Positions 23,605 through 33,793 of a stretch of 64,000 nt of DNA are shown piece after piece (within the stretch, counting starts at the first letter, position 1; each line of letters begins with the position of its first letter). The stretch is taken from positions 2,525,001-2,589,000 of the forward strand of contig CM057480.1 in assembly GCA_030035585.1 (NCBI GenBank), written 5' to 3'. The stretch is from Dugong dugon. Lineage: Eukaryota; Chordata; Mammalia; Sirenia; Dugongidae. The notes beneath the pieces were generated by a model. It was not told the origin of the DNA and made no database searches. It was given only the letters and a program-made list of their open reading frames with translations. The position numbers and the translations under genes were made by a program.

Positions 23605-24000
23605 CTATGGTACTTAGTACAAACAGTATTTCGGGACAACCTAGACATACATCCACTCCTCACTTATCAGCATGGTTCCAAAAACCAGGTTGTTACACGG
23701 ATATTGGCATTACGCAAAAATGGAGGATGAACACATCAGATACAAAACAGAGGACTACATCATTATATCATTGTCAAATTACAGCATTACATAACTATCA
23801 AATTACAGCATTACATAACCGCCAAACTGCTGAGACTCATGGCCCTGGCAAGTTGACACACAACCTTAATTACCAGCCGGCATTACTCTCACGTCTCACC
23901 TTGCCACAGCACGTCATTAACGCAAAAAATAGTCAGAGGGTAGATTCTTTTTACTATTCTTGTAAATGTGAACTGTCTGATAAGAAGACAGTTGGTAAGT
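23605..24000 (+). repeat. Unclassified interspersed repeat inside L1
   Basis: Breaks the L1 collinearity. Contains ATGGTTCCAAAAACCAGGTT, CGCAAAAATGGAGGATGAAC and a 24-bp tandem (TCAAATTACAGCATTACATA twice at about 23774 and 23798). A 131-codon frame (23607-24002) has no recognisable similarity; the tandem makes it low complexity. I recall similar text as an elephant repeat but cannot name the class. Confidence 0.5.
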
Positions 24001-24011
24001 GAGGATAAGTG

Positions 24012-24136
24012 TCTATGTGTGTGTGTATATATATATACACACACACATATATATACACATATGTATATATATACACTATATACATGTATGTATATATATA
24101 CACATATGTATGTCTGTGTGTGTGTATATATATACG
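24012..24136. repeat. Alternating TG/TA/CA compound microsatellite
   Basis: About 125 bp of almost pure alternating purine-pyrimidine, switching among TG, TA and CA runs. The switches create many inverted repeats, e.g. ATATGTATATATATAC. This is sequence of the type prone to Z-DNA or cruciform formation and to length change. Confidence 0.95.
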
Positions 24137-24869
24137 GTACATTTCTTGAGTCAAATCTTTTAAGTCCTTTATAAAATTTTTTTAGTTTTCCTCATATGGG
24201 TCTTGCACAATTCTTACTAGGTTTACTCTTAGATATTTTATATTGTTGCTATTATGAATTATGATTTTTTATAAAATTATAACTTCTCATTACATACTGG
24301 TGTACATGAAAACTAATGTTTTTTGTATACGGATCTAGCTAAATGGCTGAAATCTCTTATTAATCTAACAGTTTGTCAATTATTCTGTTGGATTTTCTAG
24401 CAGATGGTGTCATCTTTAAATAATGACAGTGTTTTCTTTTACTTTCTACTATTTAGAGCAAATTTATTTTTCTTGTCTTATTACATTGGCAAGAACCTTC
24501 AATAGACAGTAGCAGCAACAGTAAGCATTCTTGCCTTGTTCCTACCATAATGCAAATTATTTCTATATTTTCACTATTAATTATAATGCTTGTTGTGGGG
24601 TTCTGCTTGATACACTTCAGTCCCTAGAGTTTGCTACCTCATTTTAGCTCTACGGTATGATACCTGCCTTCATTATTGCAATATGATAAGCAGGGACTTC
24701 ACTGTTATACTCAGTTTTGCTTCTTCTATTCCTATAGTAGTTAACTGGCTCCCAAGAGACCCACAATGAATATGAGTTGAATAAATGTAAGGAATAAAAG
24801 AGTATTTTCTTTTTTTTAAGGATAACATTTTAGAAATACTTCTCTGTTTTTAGAAAAATGAAGTCATCA

Positions 24870-25024
24870 ATTTTGACTTTAAGATTCTGATTAAAGGAAG
24901 AAATGCAAGTTCTGATATGTATGAGAGAATTTCATTAACACCTTTGCGGATGGAGTTCAAGTCTGGTTAATATCGGAGATACAGCCTACTATTACTGTGC
25001 TGACTGTTAGCAGAAGCCACAGTG
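24870..25024 (+). pseudogene. Decayed T-cell-receptor/Ig V-exon 3' part
   Basis: In the frame read from 24954, the translation gives SSSLVNIGDTAYYYCADC then a stop, strongly recalling framework 3 of TCR or Ig V regions (D-T-A-x-Y-Y-C-A). The preceding frame gives KGRNASSDMYERISLTPLR, which resembles the FR2-FR3 part, so one frameshift near 24950-24960 is needed. A perfect recombination heptamer CACAGTG lies at 25018-25024. No good nonamer is found at 12 or 23 bp spacing, and the leader, FR1 and first Cys are not seen. A relic, if real; similarity is judged by eye. Confidence 0.42.
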
Positions 25025-25499
25025 TCTGGAAATTATCGGTATTCTATCTGGAATCCTTATTCAGAATTCCTTATATAAGTAGCTTCTGGAGAACATATGA
25101 AGCTACCTCAGGAATATGCTATTTCTTGGGAATTACCAACTGTTGACTTGTGTTAATGAGGTGTTAAAAAGTGAATTCCAGTATCTGTACCTTATCTCTG
25201 TTTTCCCTCAGTACTTTCTGGGTACAGCACCTGACTGGCTAACAAAGGAACCTCTGATCTCCTACTACTCGTAATCTTCATTTCATCCCAACCTCCAGAT
25301 CCCTGGTCTCTGTGTTCTTGCAGGTCAAGAGAGCCTTCTTTTCCAGAGAGCAGATCTGTATCTTCTCGCACTGTACTCACCCTTCTCTCCTCTCTCCTTC
25401 CTCAGACCTCCATGGAGCAGGGAAGGTCTGCATTAAAAGCTATTCTGCTCAGCAAAAATGCCATGGAGAGAGAAATAGAAGTCACCAAGGTAAGATCAG
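25025..25499. other. Unassigned stretch
   Basis: No recognised repeat. Two overlapping opposite frames of about 65 codons at 25192-25512 show no recognisable similarity. Confidence 0.3.
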
Positions 25500-25921
25500 T
25501 ATTACCAATTGAACTGTGTCCCATCCCAAAATATATATTAATTCCTAAGCCCTATGGATGTGATCCTGTTTGGAAATAGAGTTTTTCCTTTTTGCTATAT
25601 TAATGAGGTCATACCAGTGTAGGGTCCTAAACCTAATCACTTTTGAGTTATGAAAAAAGCAGAAGAAATAGGCACAGAGACACACACAGGGGAAGATGCC
25701 ATATGAGGACAGACACACACGGCAGACGGATCTATGAGCCCAAGAATGCCAAGGATTGCGAGCTACTAGAAGCTGAATCTGACAAAACAGGACCTCCTCC
25801 TAGAGTCACATCCTGAGAATGTACTTCTAGCCTCCTGAACTTTGAGAAAATAACTTTCTGTTCTTTAAAGCCACACACTTGAGGTATTTTTTTGTTACAG
25901 TAGCACTAGCAAACTAAGACA
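25500..25921 (+). mobile_element. MLT1/MaLR-like LTR
   Basis: CAATTGAACTGTGTCCCATC near the start, GATCCTGTTTGGAAATAGAG, TTAATGAGGTCATACCAGTG, CTTCTAGCCTCCTGAACTTT and end GCAAACTAAGACA. The order fits a MaLR LTR of a subfamily different from the one at 11259. Confidence 0.68.
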
Positions 25922-26654
25922 TGTAGGAATAACAAAAAGAAAGGAACTATGGTTCCCCTTTTCCCTCCAATAAGGTGAGGAGGTATGAGGGAAAAGAGCC
26001 TGGAATCTCATGAAGTTGCTTGTGGGTCCTAGAATGGCTAGTGGGGAGAATGAAGGGAGCCCCGAGCTCCATCAGAGGTCCGCAGGGAAGCAAGACACAA
26101 AGTCTCCCTTCCACAGCCACATGATTAGTGCTCAATGTCAACTTCAACTCCATTATGCCATTTATTGAACTAGTGTTGTACTACGTCCTCCTCTTCCCAT
26201 CTGATAACTGTAGGTTAAGGGGGAAGAGGATGGGGCAGTCTCTGCAGCCTTCCATTCCTTCAGTATTCCCCACAAGTGTGGGGCTGTGTCTGTGAGTCTG
26301 CATGTGGTCAACAGTGGGGAGGGCCGTTGCCTGTAGAACTCCTAGGAAGCAGTGTACTGGCAACTGGAGGATGTTGTAGGCAGAACCGGAAGAATGTTTC
26401 TGCCCGTGGAGCTTCTAAAGGGGGAGGAGGGTCAGACTTCCCACAGGGGCGTCAGACCACCTTAAGGTAGGCTCTGAGGGTTGGTGGATCATGACGAGTT
26501 GTGAAGAGAAGGGGAGATCAGTGAAGTCTTCTGCTGCTCAGAGAAAGAACTGAATCCATCCTACAAGAATAGGGTCCCAGCAGCAGCCACTTGTGCTGGC
26601 ATATCAGTCTCAGCTCCACTCTGCCTGGGCGCCCCATTTGTTTTCATGTCACTT
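25922..26654. other. Unassigned stretch
   Basis: Moderately GC-rich; no repeat or credible coding frame recognised. Confidence 0.35.
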
Positions 26655-26895
26655 CTTTTTTTAAACTATACTTTAGGTGAAAGTTCACAGCTCAGATTAA
26701 TTTCTCAGCAAAAATTGACACACACGTTGTTTTGTGACATTGGTTGCAATCCTCACAATATAACAGCACACTCTCCCTGTCCACCCTGGGTTTTCCCTGT
26801 GTCCATCTGTCCATTCCTGTCCCTTCCCGCCTTCTCATCCTGCTTTTAGACAGGAGCTGTCCATTTGGTTTTGTATATTTGATTGAACTAAGAAG
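26655..26895 (-). repeat. Elephant-type interspersed repeat, antisense
   Basis: GGTGAAAGTTCACAGCTCAG, GACATTGGTTGCAATCCTCA, ACAGGAGCTGTCCATTTGG and GATTGAACTAAGAAGC form a familiar Afrotherian 3'-terminal repeat. The ACATTGGTTGCAAT block is reminiscent of the ends of modules A and B, but homology is not certain. Confidence 0.45.
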
Positions 26896-27302
26896 CTAAT
26901 TCTTGATAAATTATTTCCAGGTGTTGGAGTAAGAACTAACAAAGGAAAGGTGCTGTCCACTCGGGTTAAGTGGTCATTGGTGCAGCTTTCCCCACAAATT
27001 CAGAGATCCCTTAAAACAAACATGCTAAGAGGTGCCAAGCCCTAGGTTCCAGTGGAGGGATTCCCGGTGTGAAGATTCTCGGGGACTTCCCTTCCTTCCA
27101 TTGCTTCTCCCTCAACCACCGTTATTAGACAGCTTTGGTCATGAAAAATAAACATTTTGTAAGCAGAGGGAGCTTCACACACTCAGGGCCAAAGAGAAGG
27201 CCCCCTGCTTCTGGATGAGCGCACAACCCCACAGAGCAGCAGCATATCTCAGGGCTGGATTAAAGCTGACTCTCTCTCTAGATACTTCTGTGGCTTGGCC
27301 GC
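26896..27302. other. Unassigned stretch
   Basis: No repeat or coding region recognised. Confidence 0.3.
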
Positions 27303-27819
27303 TGTCTTAGTCATCTAGTGCTGCTCTAACAGAAATACCGCAAGTGGATGACTTTAGCAAAGAGAAATTTATTCACTCACAGTCTAGCAGGCTAGAAGTC
27401 CAAATTCAGAGCTTCAGCTCCACGGGAAGGCTTTCTCTCTCTGTCAGCTCTGGAGGAAGGTCCTTGTCATCAATCTTCCCCTGGTCGAGGAGCTTCTCAG
27501 GTGCAGGGACCCTGGGTCCAGAGGACACGCTCTGCTCCTGGTGCTGCTTTCTTGGTGGTATGAGGTCCCCCTTCTCTGCTTGCTTCCCTTTCCTTTTATC
27601 TCTTATAAGACAAAAGGTGGTGCAAGCCATACCCTAGGGAAACTCCCTTTACATTGGATCAGGGATGTGACCTTAATAAGGGTTTTATACAATCCTACCC
27701 TAATCCTCTTTAACAGAAAATTAAAATCACAAAATGGAGCACAACCACACAATACTGGGAATCATGGCCCAGCCAAATTGATACACACATTTTTGGGAGA
27801 CATAATTCAAGCCATGACA
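27303..27819 (-). mobile_element. MaLR-type solo LTR, antisense
   Basis: Plus-strand start TGTCTTAGTCATCTAGTGCT and end CAAGCCATGACA; same family as 17593 and 58986. Contains the antisense poly(A)-signal area (AAATTTATTCACTC) and matching internal blocks such as GGTCCTTGTCATCAATCTTC. Confidence 0.86.
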
Positions 27820-28094
27820 GTGGCATTGCACACTGACCTCTCTAGGCTTGTTGGGGGTTCCAGGATGACCTTTGTCCCACATATCTGAGGGCTCCCTGGT
27901 ACTTCCCCAGCATTGGGACTCATCCCTACAGCATCTGAGAGGGGAAAAGTTCTCTTCCGACTGGCCCCAGAGCCCTTGGGTCCCATCTCCCCTCTCTGGG
28001 GTCACCTAAGGTAAAATCCTTTTTAAATGGCTCCTGGCCAGCTTTCTCTCCATTGTTTTCACAAATCCACCTCTGGGAGGTCAGGGCATTCTCC
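27820..28094. other. Unassigned stretch
   Basis: No recognised repeat; short frames only. Confidence 0.3.
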
Positions 28095-28242
28095 AAAAAC
28101 CCAAACCCGTCATTGTCGAGTCCATTCCGACCCATAGCGACCCTACAGGACAGAGAAGAACTGCCTCATAGGGGTTCCAAGGAGCACCTGGTGGATTCAC
28201 ACTGCTGACCTTCGGGTCAGCAGCCGAGCTTCTCAGGGCTCC
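28095..28242 (-). mobile_element. AfroSINE, antisense
   Basis: Tail TCCGACCCATAGCGACCCTA, middle GGGGTTCCAAGGAGCACCTG, head end CTTCTCAGGGCTCC at the right. Short form without the extra middle block; part of the head near box A is deleted. Confidence 0.88.
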
Positions 28243-29888
28243 ACAAACTCCCCTTTAAGCTGTACCTCCAACATTCACCTTTACACCCCTGAGACTCTGG
28301 AAGACACTCGAGCAAGCTCTCCAAGTGGTCTCCTCCCAGCTGAGGGCTGAATGAGTGATCCGCCATCCCACACAGAGACAAAGAGAAGGCTCTCAAAAGC
28401 TAGGCGGTAGGAAATCACCCTGCAGCTTTCTTCGTGGTATCCTGCCATCCTGCTGACAAATCTAAACACCAGGCCAGGAAAGGAAGGGAATGGAGAAGGA
28501 AATTTAACAAGTTGTTCCGAGAGGAATGGCCAAGTGAGGCCGGGGATGTGCTTCAAACTCGGCTCATACCAACACCCCCAGTACCACCTCTGATGGCCGG
28601 AAAAAAGAGACTAAGCGGCTGGATTGGCTTTGCAGTGGTTATGATCCTCTGACGTTTTCCGACCTGAGCACTTTGGACAGAGAGAACAAGTTTCTCAAGT
28701 CACAGTCTTTTCTTTCCATGCTGGTTGTTTTCTGCTGCATGGTTTTTGGACCCCAGTTTGATCACATGCCATAAGAATTCCCCGCCATCTGCATTTCTCG
28801 CTCAACTGGGCCTCTTCTCACTGCGATTTCTTCTTCCGTCTTGCTGGCCCTTGGGCTGTCGAGGGCACAGTTTGGCATGGTGGTGGAACTGGTCAGAGGA
28901 GGGAGGCTGACCTGCTCTGGGGAGGGGACTCCTTGTGCAGCTGGGGGTCCTCTGGGACCAGCCACCCCTCTATCACCCAGAACGCAGGCCTCCAAGGCTC
29001 CCAGCTCCCTCCAGGTTCCCAGACATGCTAGAAGAACCGGTTGCCTTCCTGTTCCAACCCGGCTTTCTCTCAGCCATGATACTGCTACTGCTCTTCCTGA
29101 CGTTCAAAATTTTCCAAAACTCAAAACGAGGCAAAAATACTATGGACGCCCTTTCAATGTCGTGCAAGAACACTGTTTGGCAAGACTGCCTCAGCATCAT
29201 GGGATTCTCTAGAAGGTGTCTTTGTTTTACTTTCTATGTATTCTTGAGTAAGTCCCCAACTGATTGAAAGCGAGATGCTAATTTCTGGAACACTTATAAG
29301 TCACAATGTTTTCTGTCTGAAGGAAAGATGTCCCCAAAGGTTTCGGCTTTATTGCCCTACAGGACAGTAACCAGTTTTATATCTAACTTTGCAATCTTAT
29401 CCCAGCATCCTTTTTCCTCCTGACTGTATAGATCCGTTCATCATATTCTCCTTTGGATCCACTCTACCATCATGTTGGTTCCCTTACTAATGAGTTAGAT
29501 AAACCTTTGACCCACTCCATATTTTCATGTGATCACTGCATATTTTAATGTGAGTCACGTTTTCAACTTTTTGAAAATGCTGCTCTGACTCTGGCTACAG
29601 ATCTCACCATCCTCCACAGGACACCATTCTCCACTGACCCTCCCAGGACCCTCTGACCACGCACATATCAACTCTCTGACAGGGATTCCACCAAAATGAA
29701 ATACTACTCCTCTACACGTGACCTCGGCCATTGGTGGGTCAGGAACTCCTCTGAGAAGGTGAGGGAAACCAGCATGATTCTGCACCATAAACGGGGAGAT
29801 CACAGACCTCTGAAGCCCTGGATAAGGACCCCAGGGAAAGTAAATTCAGTTACACAGAGTCAAGGCAACGCCACCCTCACTTCATCCC
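28243..29888. other. Unassigned stretch
   Basis: No recognised repeats over about 1.6 kb. Overlapping frames of 70-123 codons (e.g. 28841-29212 and 28935-29267) lie in different frames and have unlike, low-complexity translations. I see no splice-bounded exon. Confidence 0.35.
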
Positions 29889-30157
29889 TGTCTTAGTGTG
29901 GGTTCCTTCAGGAGCCCGCCCCGAGACAAGTGTCTGAGTACAAGCGGCTTACTTAGGAGGCGATCTCAGGAAGCACCATAAGGGGGTAGGAGTGAGACAA
30001 GGAAGGGAAGAAGCCAACGAAGAGTGCACAAACAGGCTAGCTACCACAGAGGACAACTGAGCCCAAACCCACTAGCGACCTCCGAGAGGTGGTACAACAC
30101 ACCTCAGGGAAGAGGTAGTTACCCTCTAACTTCTGCCAATGGCTGAGCATTTCTCCT
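29889..30157. mobile_element. LTR-like remnant
   Basis: TCTTAGTGTGGGTTCCTTCA, CTGAGTACAAGCGGCTTACT and ACCTCCGAGAGGTGG resemble an old ERV LTR read antisense. Its right side is cut by the SINE at 30159. Confidence 0.4.
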
Positions 30158-30158
30158 T

Positions 30159-30440
30159 CTTGTTGTTAGCTGCCATTGAGTCGGTGGACTCATGGTGACC
30201 CCGTGCATAATGGAATGAAACAATGCCTGGTCCTGTGCCATCCCGCTAATCGGTTGGGGATCAGCCTTTCTTCCTCTTTCTTCTTAGTCTGAAAGCTCTG
30301 CTGAAACCTTTTCAGCATCACAGCAACACACAAGCCTCCAGTGCCAGATGGGTGGTGGCTGTGCCGTGGCTGGAAATCAAGCTGGGTCTCCCGCTTGACA
30401 GGTGAGAATTGTACCACTGACCCACCACTGCCTCATGAGG
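30159..30440 (-). mobile_element. tRNA-Gly-headed SINE with RTE tail, antisense
   Basis: On the minus strand the head (30432-30362) reads GCAGTGGTGGGTCAGTGGTA then CAATTCTCACC and GCGGGAGACCCAGCTTGATT, close to tRNA-Gly(GCC). Box A and box B are recognisable but mutated. The last 85 bp (plus strand from 30161, GTTGTTAGCTGCCATTGAGT) match the RTE LINE 3' end at 45620-45693 and 33700-33786. A second tRNA-type SINE lineage besides AfroSINE. Confidence 0.85.
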
Positions 30441-30639
30441 GCTTCTTCTTGGGGGTGTTAACCCCCTCGCACTTTCAACCTGCCCAAATAGGCAGAGTGG
30501 ACCCCAAACAAAGCCCTCAGGCAGATCAGTGCAGATGCTTACAGCTGGAACTTAGCAGAGTCCAAGGAAATGGTGAGGTATAGGTGGAGTACTGTCACCA
30601 CGTACATACCTGCTGGGTCGCAACTATTCCTCATCCCCC

Positions 30640-30915
30640 TGCCTGCACTTCAAGAGTCTCCCTTACCTTCTCGCCTTCCTAAGACTTGCTCAGTCCTCAA
30701 GGCACAGCCTACACTGCATATTCCATTTGGGAAACCTTCCCCAATGCCGGCAGGAAGTAACAGCAAACTTCATCCCAATTAAACAGTGTTTTAGGCAGCT
30801 CCTCAAATGGTTCACACCTGTTGTATCTCAACCACTGCCTGATCCTTAGCCATCTTCCGCTTCCCCGCAGTAGTCAACACTCAGCAGGTACGGTACTCAA
30901 TAAATACTGCAACTT
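30640..30915 (+). mobile_element. L2 LINE 3' end
   Basis: CTCAAGGCACAGCCTACACT, GGAAACCTTCCCCAATGCC, ACACTCAGCAGGTACGGTAC and TCAATAAATACTGC follow the L2 3' end order. Confidence 0.6.
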
Positions 30916-31019
30916 CAACCCATGTGAATTCAAGGGCAAGAGACACTCGAGTGGCAATTGAAGCCAACAACATTTCGAGCTTGGGGAGCAGAAGAGAAAC
31001 CTGGCATTCTGGGGGAAAT

Positions 31020-31145
31020 ATCCAGGTCTCAGTCAAACAAGGTTTCAGTCCTGCGCCCTGGAACCAGTTACCAAACTTATTCTGAGGCTCAGTCTCCTCA
31101 TCCGTGAAGTGGGCATCACATCACCCACCCTTAGGGTTCTGTGTT
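31020..31145 (+). mobile_element. MIR SINE fragment
   Basis: CTGAGGCTCAGTCTCCTCAT, CCGTGAAGTGGGCATCAC and CACCCACCCTTAGGG follow the sense MIR core. Confidence 0.6.
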
Positions 31146-31204
31146 TTGTTTTTTATTTTGTTTTGTCTTGGGGTTAATGTCAATTTAAGCAAACTGCTCA
31201 GCAC

Positions 31205-31366
31205 CGCATCCGCAAGGCACAGCGCTGCAGAGCTCAGCTGCTAACCAGAAGCTCGGCTGTTCAAATCTACCAGCCGCTCCTTAGAGACCCCATGGAGCAG
31301 CTCTGCTCTATCTTATAGGGTCACTGTGAGTGGGAATCAGCTCAACAGCACAGGTTTGGTTTGATC
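31205..31366 (+). mobile_element. AfroSINE
   Basis: CTGCTAACCAGAAGCTCGGC, CAAATCTACCAGCCGCTCCT, then CTTATAGGGTCACTGTGAGT and the tail AACAGCACAGGTTTGGTTT. The first bases of the head are diverged. Confidence 0.87.
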
Positions 31367-31599
31367 CATTTCTCCCAGGAACAGCACAGTACACCTTGAA
31401 CAGAATCTAGCTGTGGTATTAGATGTGCCTATCAGCATTACTCTGCCACTCCCTAGGCATGAAAACAAAAAAAAAAGAACCCAAGCAGATCTTCTCAGAG
31501 AAGGGACTGGAAGACTCCTAAGGGAGAAGACTGGGGAGAAGCAATACTCAGCATCTCTCTGGTATATACTCACTCCACAAATAGGTTTATTTATTTTTG

Positions 31600-31850
31600 A
31601 ATTTAACACACACTTACTTGGTGCTTTCTATGTGCCAGGCATTCTCCTAAGGGCTTATAAATATTCATTTAGTCCTCATACAATCTTAGGGGGTGGGGAC
31701 TCCTGTCACCATTTTACAGATGGGAAAACTGAGGCACCAAGAAGCTAAGTGACTTGCCCCAGATTGTTAAGTGGAAGAGCTTGGATCCAAACCCAGGCCG
31801 TCTGGCTCCCAAGCCTGTGGCCCTGACCCCTGCTATGTAACCTCACAGGC
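31600..31850 (-). mobile_element. MIR SINE, antisense
   Basis: TTACTTGGTGCTTTCTATGT, GCCAGGCATTCTCCTAAGGG, CCATTTTACAGATGGGAAAA, CTGAGGCACCAAGAAGC and TAAGTGACTTGCCCCAGATT: a textbook antisense MIR and the best preserved in the window. Confidence 0.93.
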
Positions 31851-32640
31851 ACTTCTCTCCATAACTTTGTTCAGAAGGTAAAAACAAAACCTCCCTCACC
31901 GTGCCCGTGGCCTCCCTGCTCTGAGAAGTTCTATCTGCTCTTGTTTTTCCTGCTCACTCTCTTCTCCTTACGCTTCAGCCGCAGGCAGGCTGGCAGGGAG
32001 AGAAGGTGAAGGAGTTTGTGGAGAGCAATGGGATGTCAGCTGTGAATTCAGGCCACAGACTGTCCGCTCACTCTGCCCAGGTCCTCCCTGCCCCAGGCAC
32101 TCCTCACCCCGCAGGTGGTGCCCCGCCCCTCACTCCTGGGATGGGATGAGAAATTAACAGAAGGCTGCTTGTCTGACCTTTTGGACAGGAGTGGGGCCAG
32201 CGCCCTGTCTCAGCCCACCTCTGTGAAGTCTTCCCAAGCCCCTACTCCAGTGACCTGCTGGTGACTCAGAGCTCAGATGGCCCTGAGCTCCGTGCCCAGG
32301 CTTCCTGTACCTCGTACCACCTGCGGTTGGAGCCCAGGGCTTGGCCCTCAGCCTTCTGGTGAGGGGCAGAGAGGGCATGCCTGAATAATGCCAGCTCCCA
32401 GCCCTTCCAGGCCCCAGGTTCCTAGAGCAAGGAGCCCGAGGCCATGGGGGATGGAGGAAGTCACGCTGGCACAAGGAGAGCAGGTGCCTCTCCTCACCTG
32501 AGTCAGGTGTGCCAGGACACCAGTCTGCTGCTCCACCTCTCTCCCCAGGCTCACAGGGACCACAGCCAGATACTGAAGAGGGCCTGAGGCCTGGGGAGGC
32601 ATCCTCTACTGGCTTACCGACCATGCTTTCCTTTCTCTGA
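31851..32640. other. Unassigned GC-rich stretch
   Basis: GC-rich and CpG-poor. An antisense open frame (32154-32624, 156 codons) has a Gly/Arg/Pro-rich translation typical of antisense chance frames in GC-rich DNA. No domain, no partner exons. Confidence 0.35.
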
Positions 32641-32779
32641 TTACTGTTCTGATTAGCCGAGCATTTGCAAACTGCACTCTCAGATTCCCATCAGGCCCTG
32701 TGGTTTCAGGCTGTGGAGTATGGCCGCCAAACCACACTTCATGGGACGGGTGCAAAGGATCCAGGTTCACTCACTACCA

Positions 32780-33120
32780 TTTCTAGTCATCGCTGCGTTT
32801 GCAAACGTTCCCACAGCACCCACCCTGTGCTGGGTGGGAACAAGCTGGAGCCCTCCTCATCGGACATCTGCCCTTCTTCCCATAGACTTCATTTCCCTGG
32901 GGAGTAGTACAACCCAGCTTGTCCTCCAAGCCAGAAACCTGGGGTATACCTTGGACTCTGACTTCTTCACTGCCCACATACACTCAATCACCAGGCCCTG
33001 TGGATTTCACCTCTGCACCAGCTCTCATGTGCATCCCTTCCCCAATCCCTGACCGCTAACAACACGTGGAGTGGTCACTGAGGCTGCTCAGCCCAGAACC
33101 AGCCTCTCATACCAGCCACA
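32780..33120 (+). mobile_element. L2 LINE internal fragment
   Basis: CAAGCCAGAAACCTGGGGTA, CCTTGGACTCTGACTTCTTC, CAATCACCAGGCCCTGTGGA and TTTCACCTCTGCACCAGC match the L2 body upstream of its 3' end. A related fragment is at 47880-48317. Confidence 0.7.
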
Positions 33121-33245
33121 GCCATGACTAGCCCTCACCAACAGAAAGTGAGTGGAAGGGATGTGGGCCATTTCCGAGCTGAAGTTTTAAAGAAGCAGAT
33201 ATGCCTTCTCCATGGGCTCTTTTTTCCTTCTGCCACCAATGGGGA

Positions 33246-33786
33246 TGATATGTTGTACCAGGCAAATCTGCTGCAGAAGACCTCTTTAAAGTGTTAAAAA
33301 GCAAAGATGTCACTTTAAGGACTAATGTCTGCCTGCCCCAAGCCATGGTCTTCCCAATCACCTCATATGCATGCAAAAGCTGGACAATGAATACGGAAGA
33401 CCAAAGAAGAATGGATGCCTTTGAATTATGCTATTGGCGAAGAATACTGAATATACCATGGACTGCCAGAAGAGTGAAGAAGTCTGTCTAGGAAGTACAG
33501 CCAGAGTGCTTCTTGGAAGCGAGGATGGGGAGACTTGTCTCACGTACTTGGGACATGTTACCAGGAGGGACCAATCCCTGGAGAAGGACATCATGCTTGG
33601 TAGAGTAGAGGGTCAGCAAAAAAGAGGAAGATCCTCAACGAGATGGACTGACACAGTGGTTGCAACAATGGGCTCAATCACAGCAACGACTGTGAGCCTG
33701 GCGCAGGACCACGCGGTGTTTTGTTCTGTTGTACGCAGGGTCGCTGTGAGTCGGAACCGACTCGACGGCACCTAACAACGACACAG
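33246..33786 (+). mobile_element. RTE/BovB-class LINE, 5'-truncated
   Basis: Encodes the C-terminal end of the RTE polyprotein in two frames: MVFPITSYACKSWTMNTEDQ with RRMDAFELCYWRRILNIPWT, then TYLGHVTRRDQSLEKDIMLG with KRGRSSTRWTDTV, split by a frameshift. The end, GTCGGAACCGACTCGACGGC then ACCTAACAACGAC, is the RTE tail. Flanked by the direct repeat ATGGGGA (33239-33245 and 33787-33793). It lacks the catalytic RT motifs and is inactive. Confidence 0.93.
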
Positions 33787-33793
33787 ATGGGGA

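Larger units (their letters stand above)
22983..24790 (-). mobile_element. L1 ORF2 region, antisense, interrupted
   Basis: Antisense ORF2 sequence: CTTTGCCTATTACATATATT, CAAGAGCCATTTATGCTGTT, TCTATTCTGTTTCATTGG, GATATCTGGCTGAGCAAGTT, then CAAGAACCTTCAATAGACAG and GCATTCTTGCCTTGTTCC. A short (TG)9 tract lies at about 22984-23003. The L1 is split by an unclassified repeat at about 23605-24000 and a dinucleotide tract at 24012-24136. Confidence 0.8.

Noticed and set aside
32154-32624. 156-codon antisense frame in GC-rich sequence
   Set aside because: GC-rich DNA depletes stops; the translation is Gly/Arg/Pro-rich without any motif, and overlapping frames are also open.
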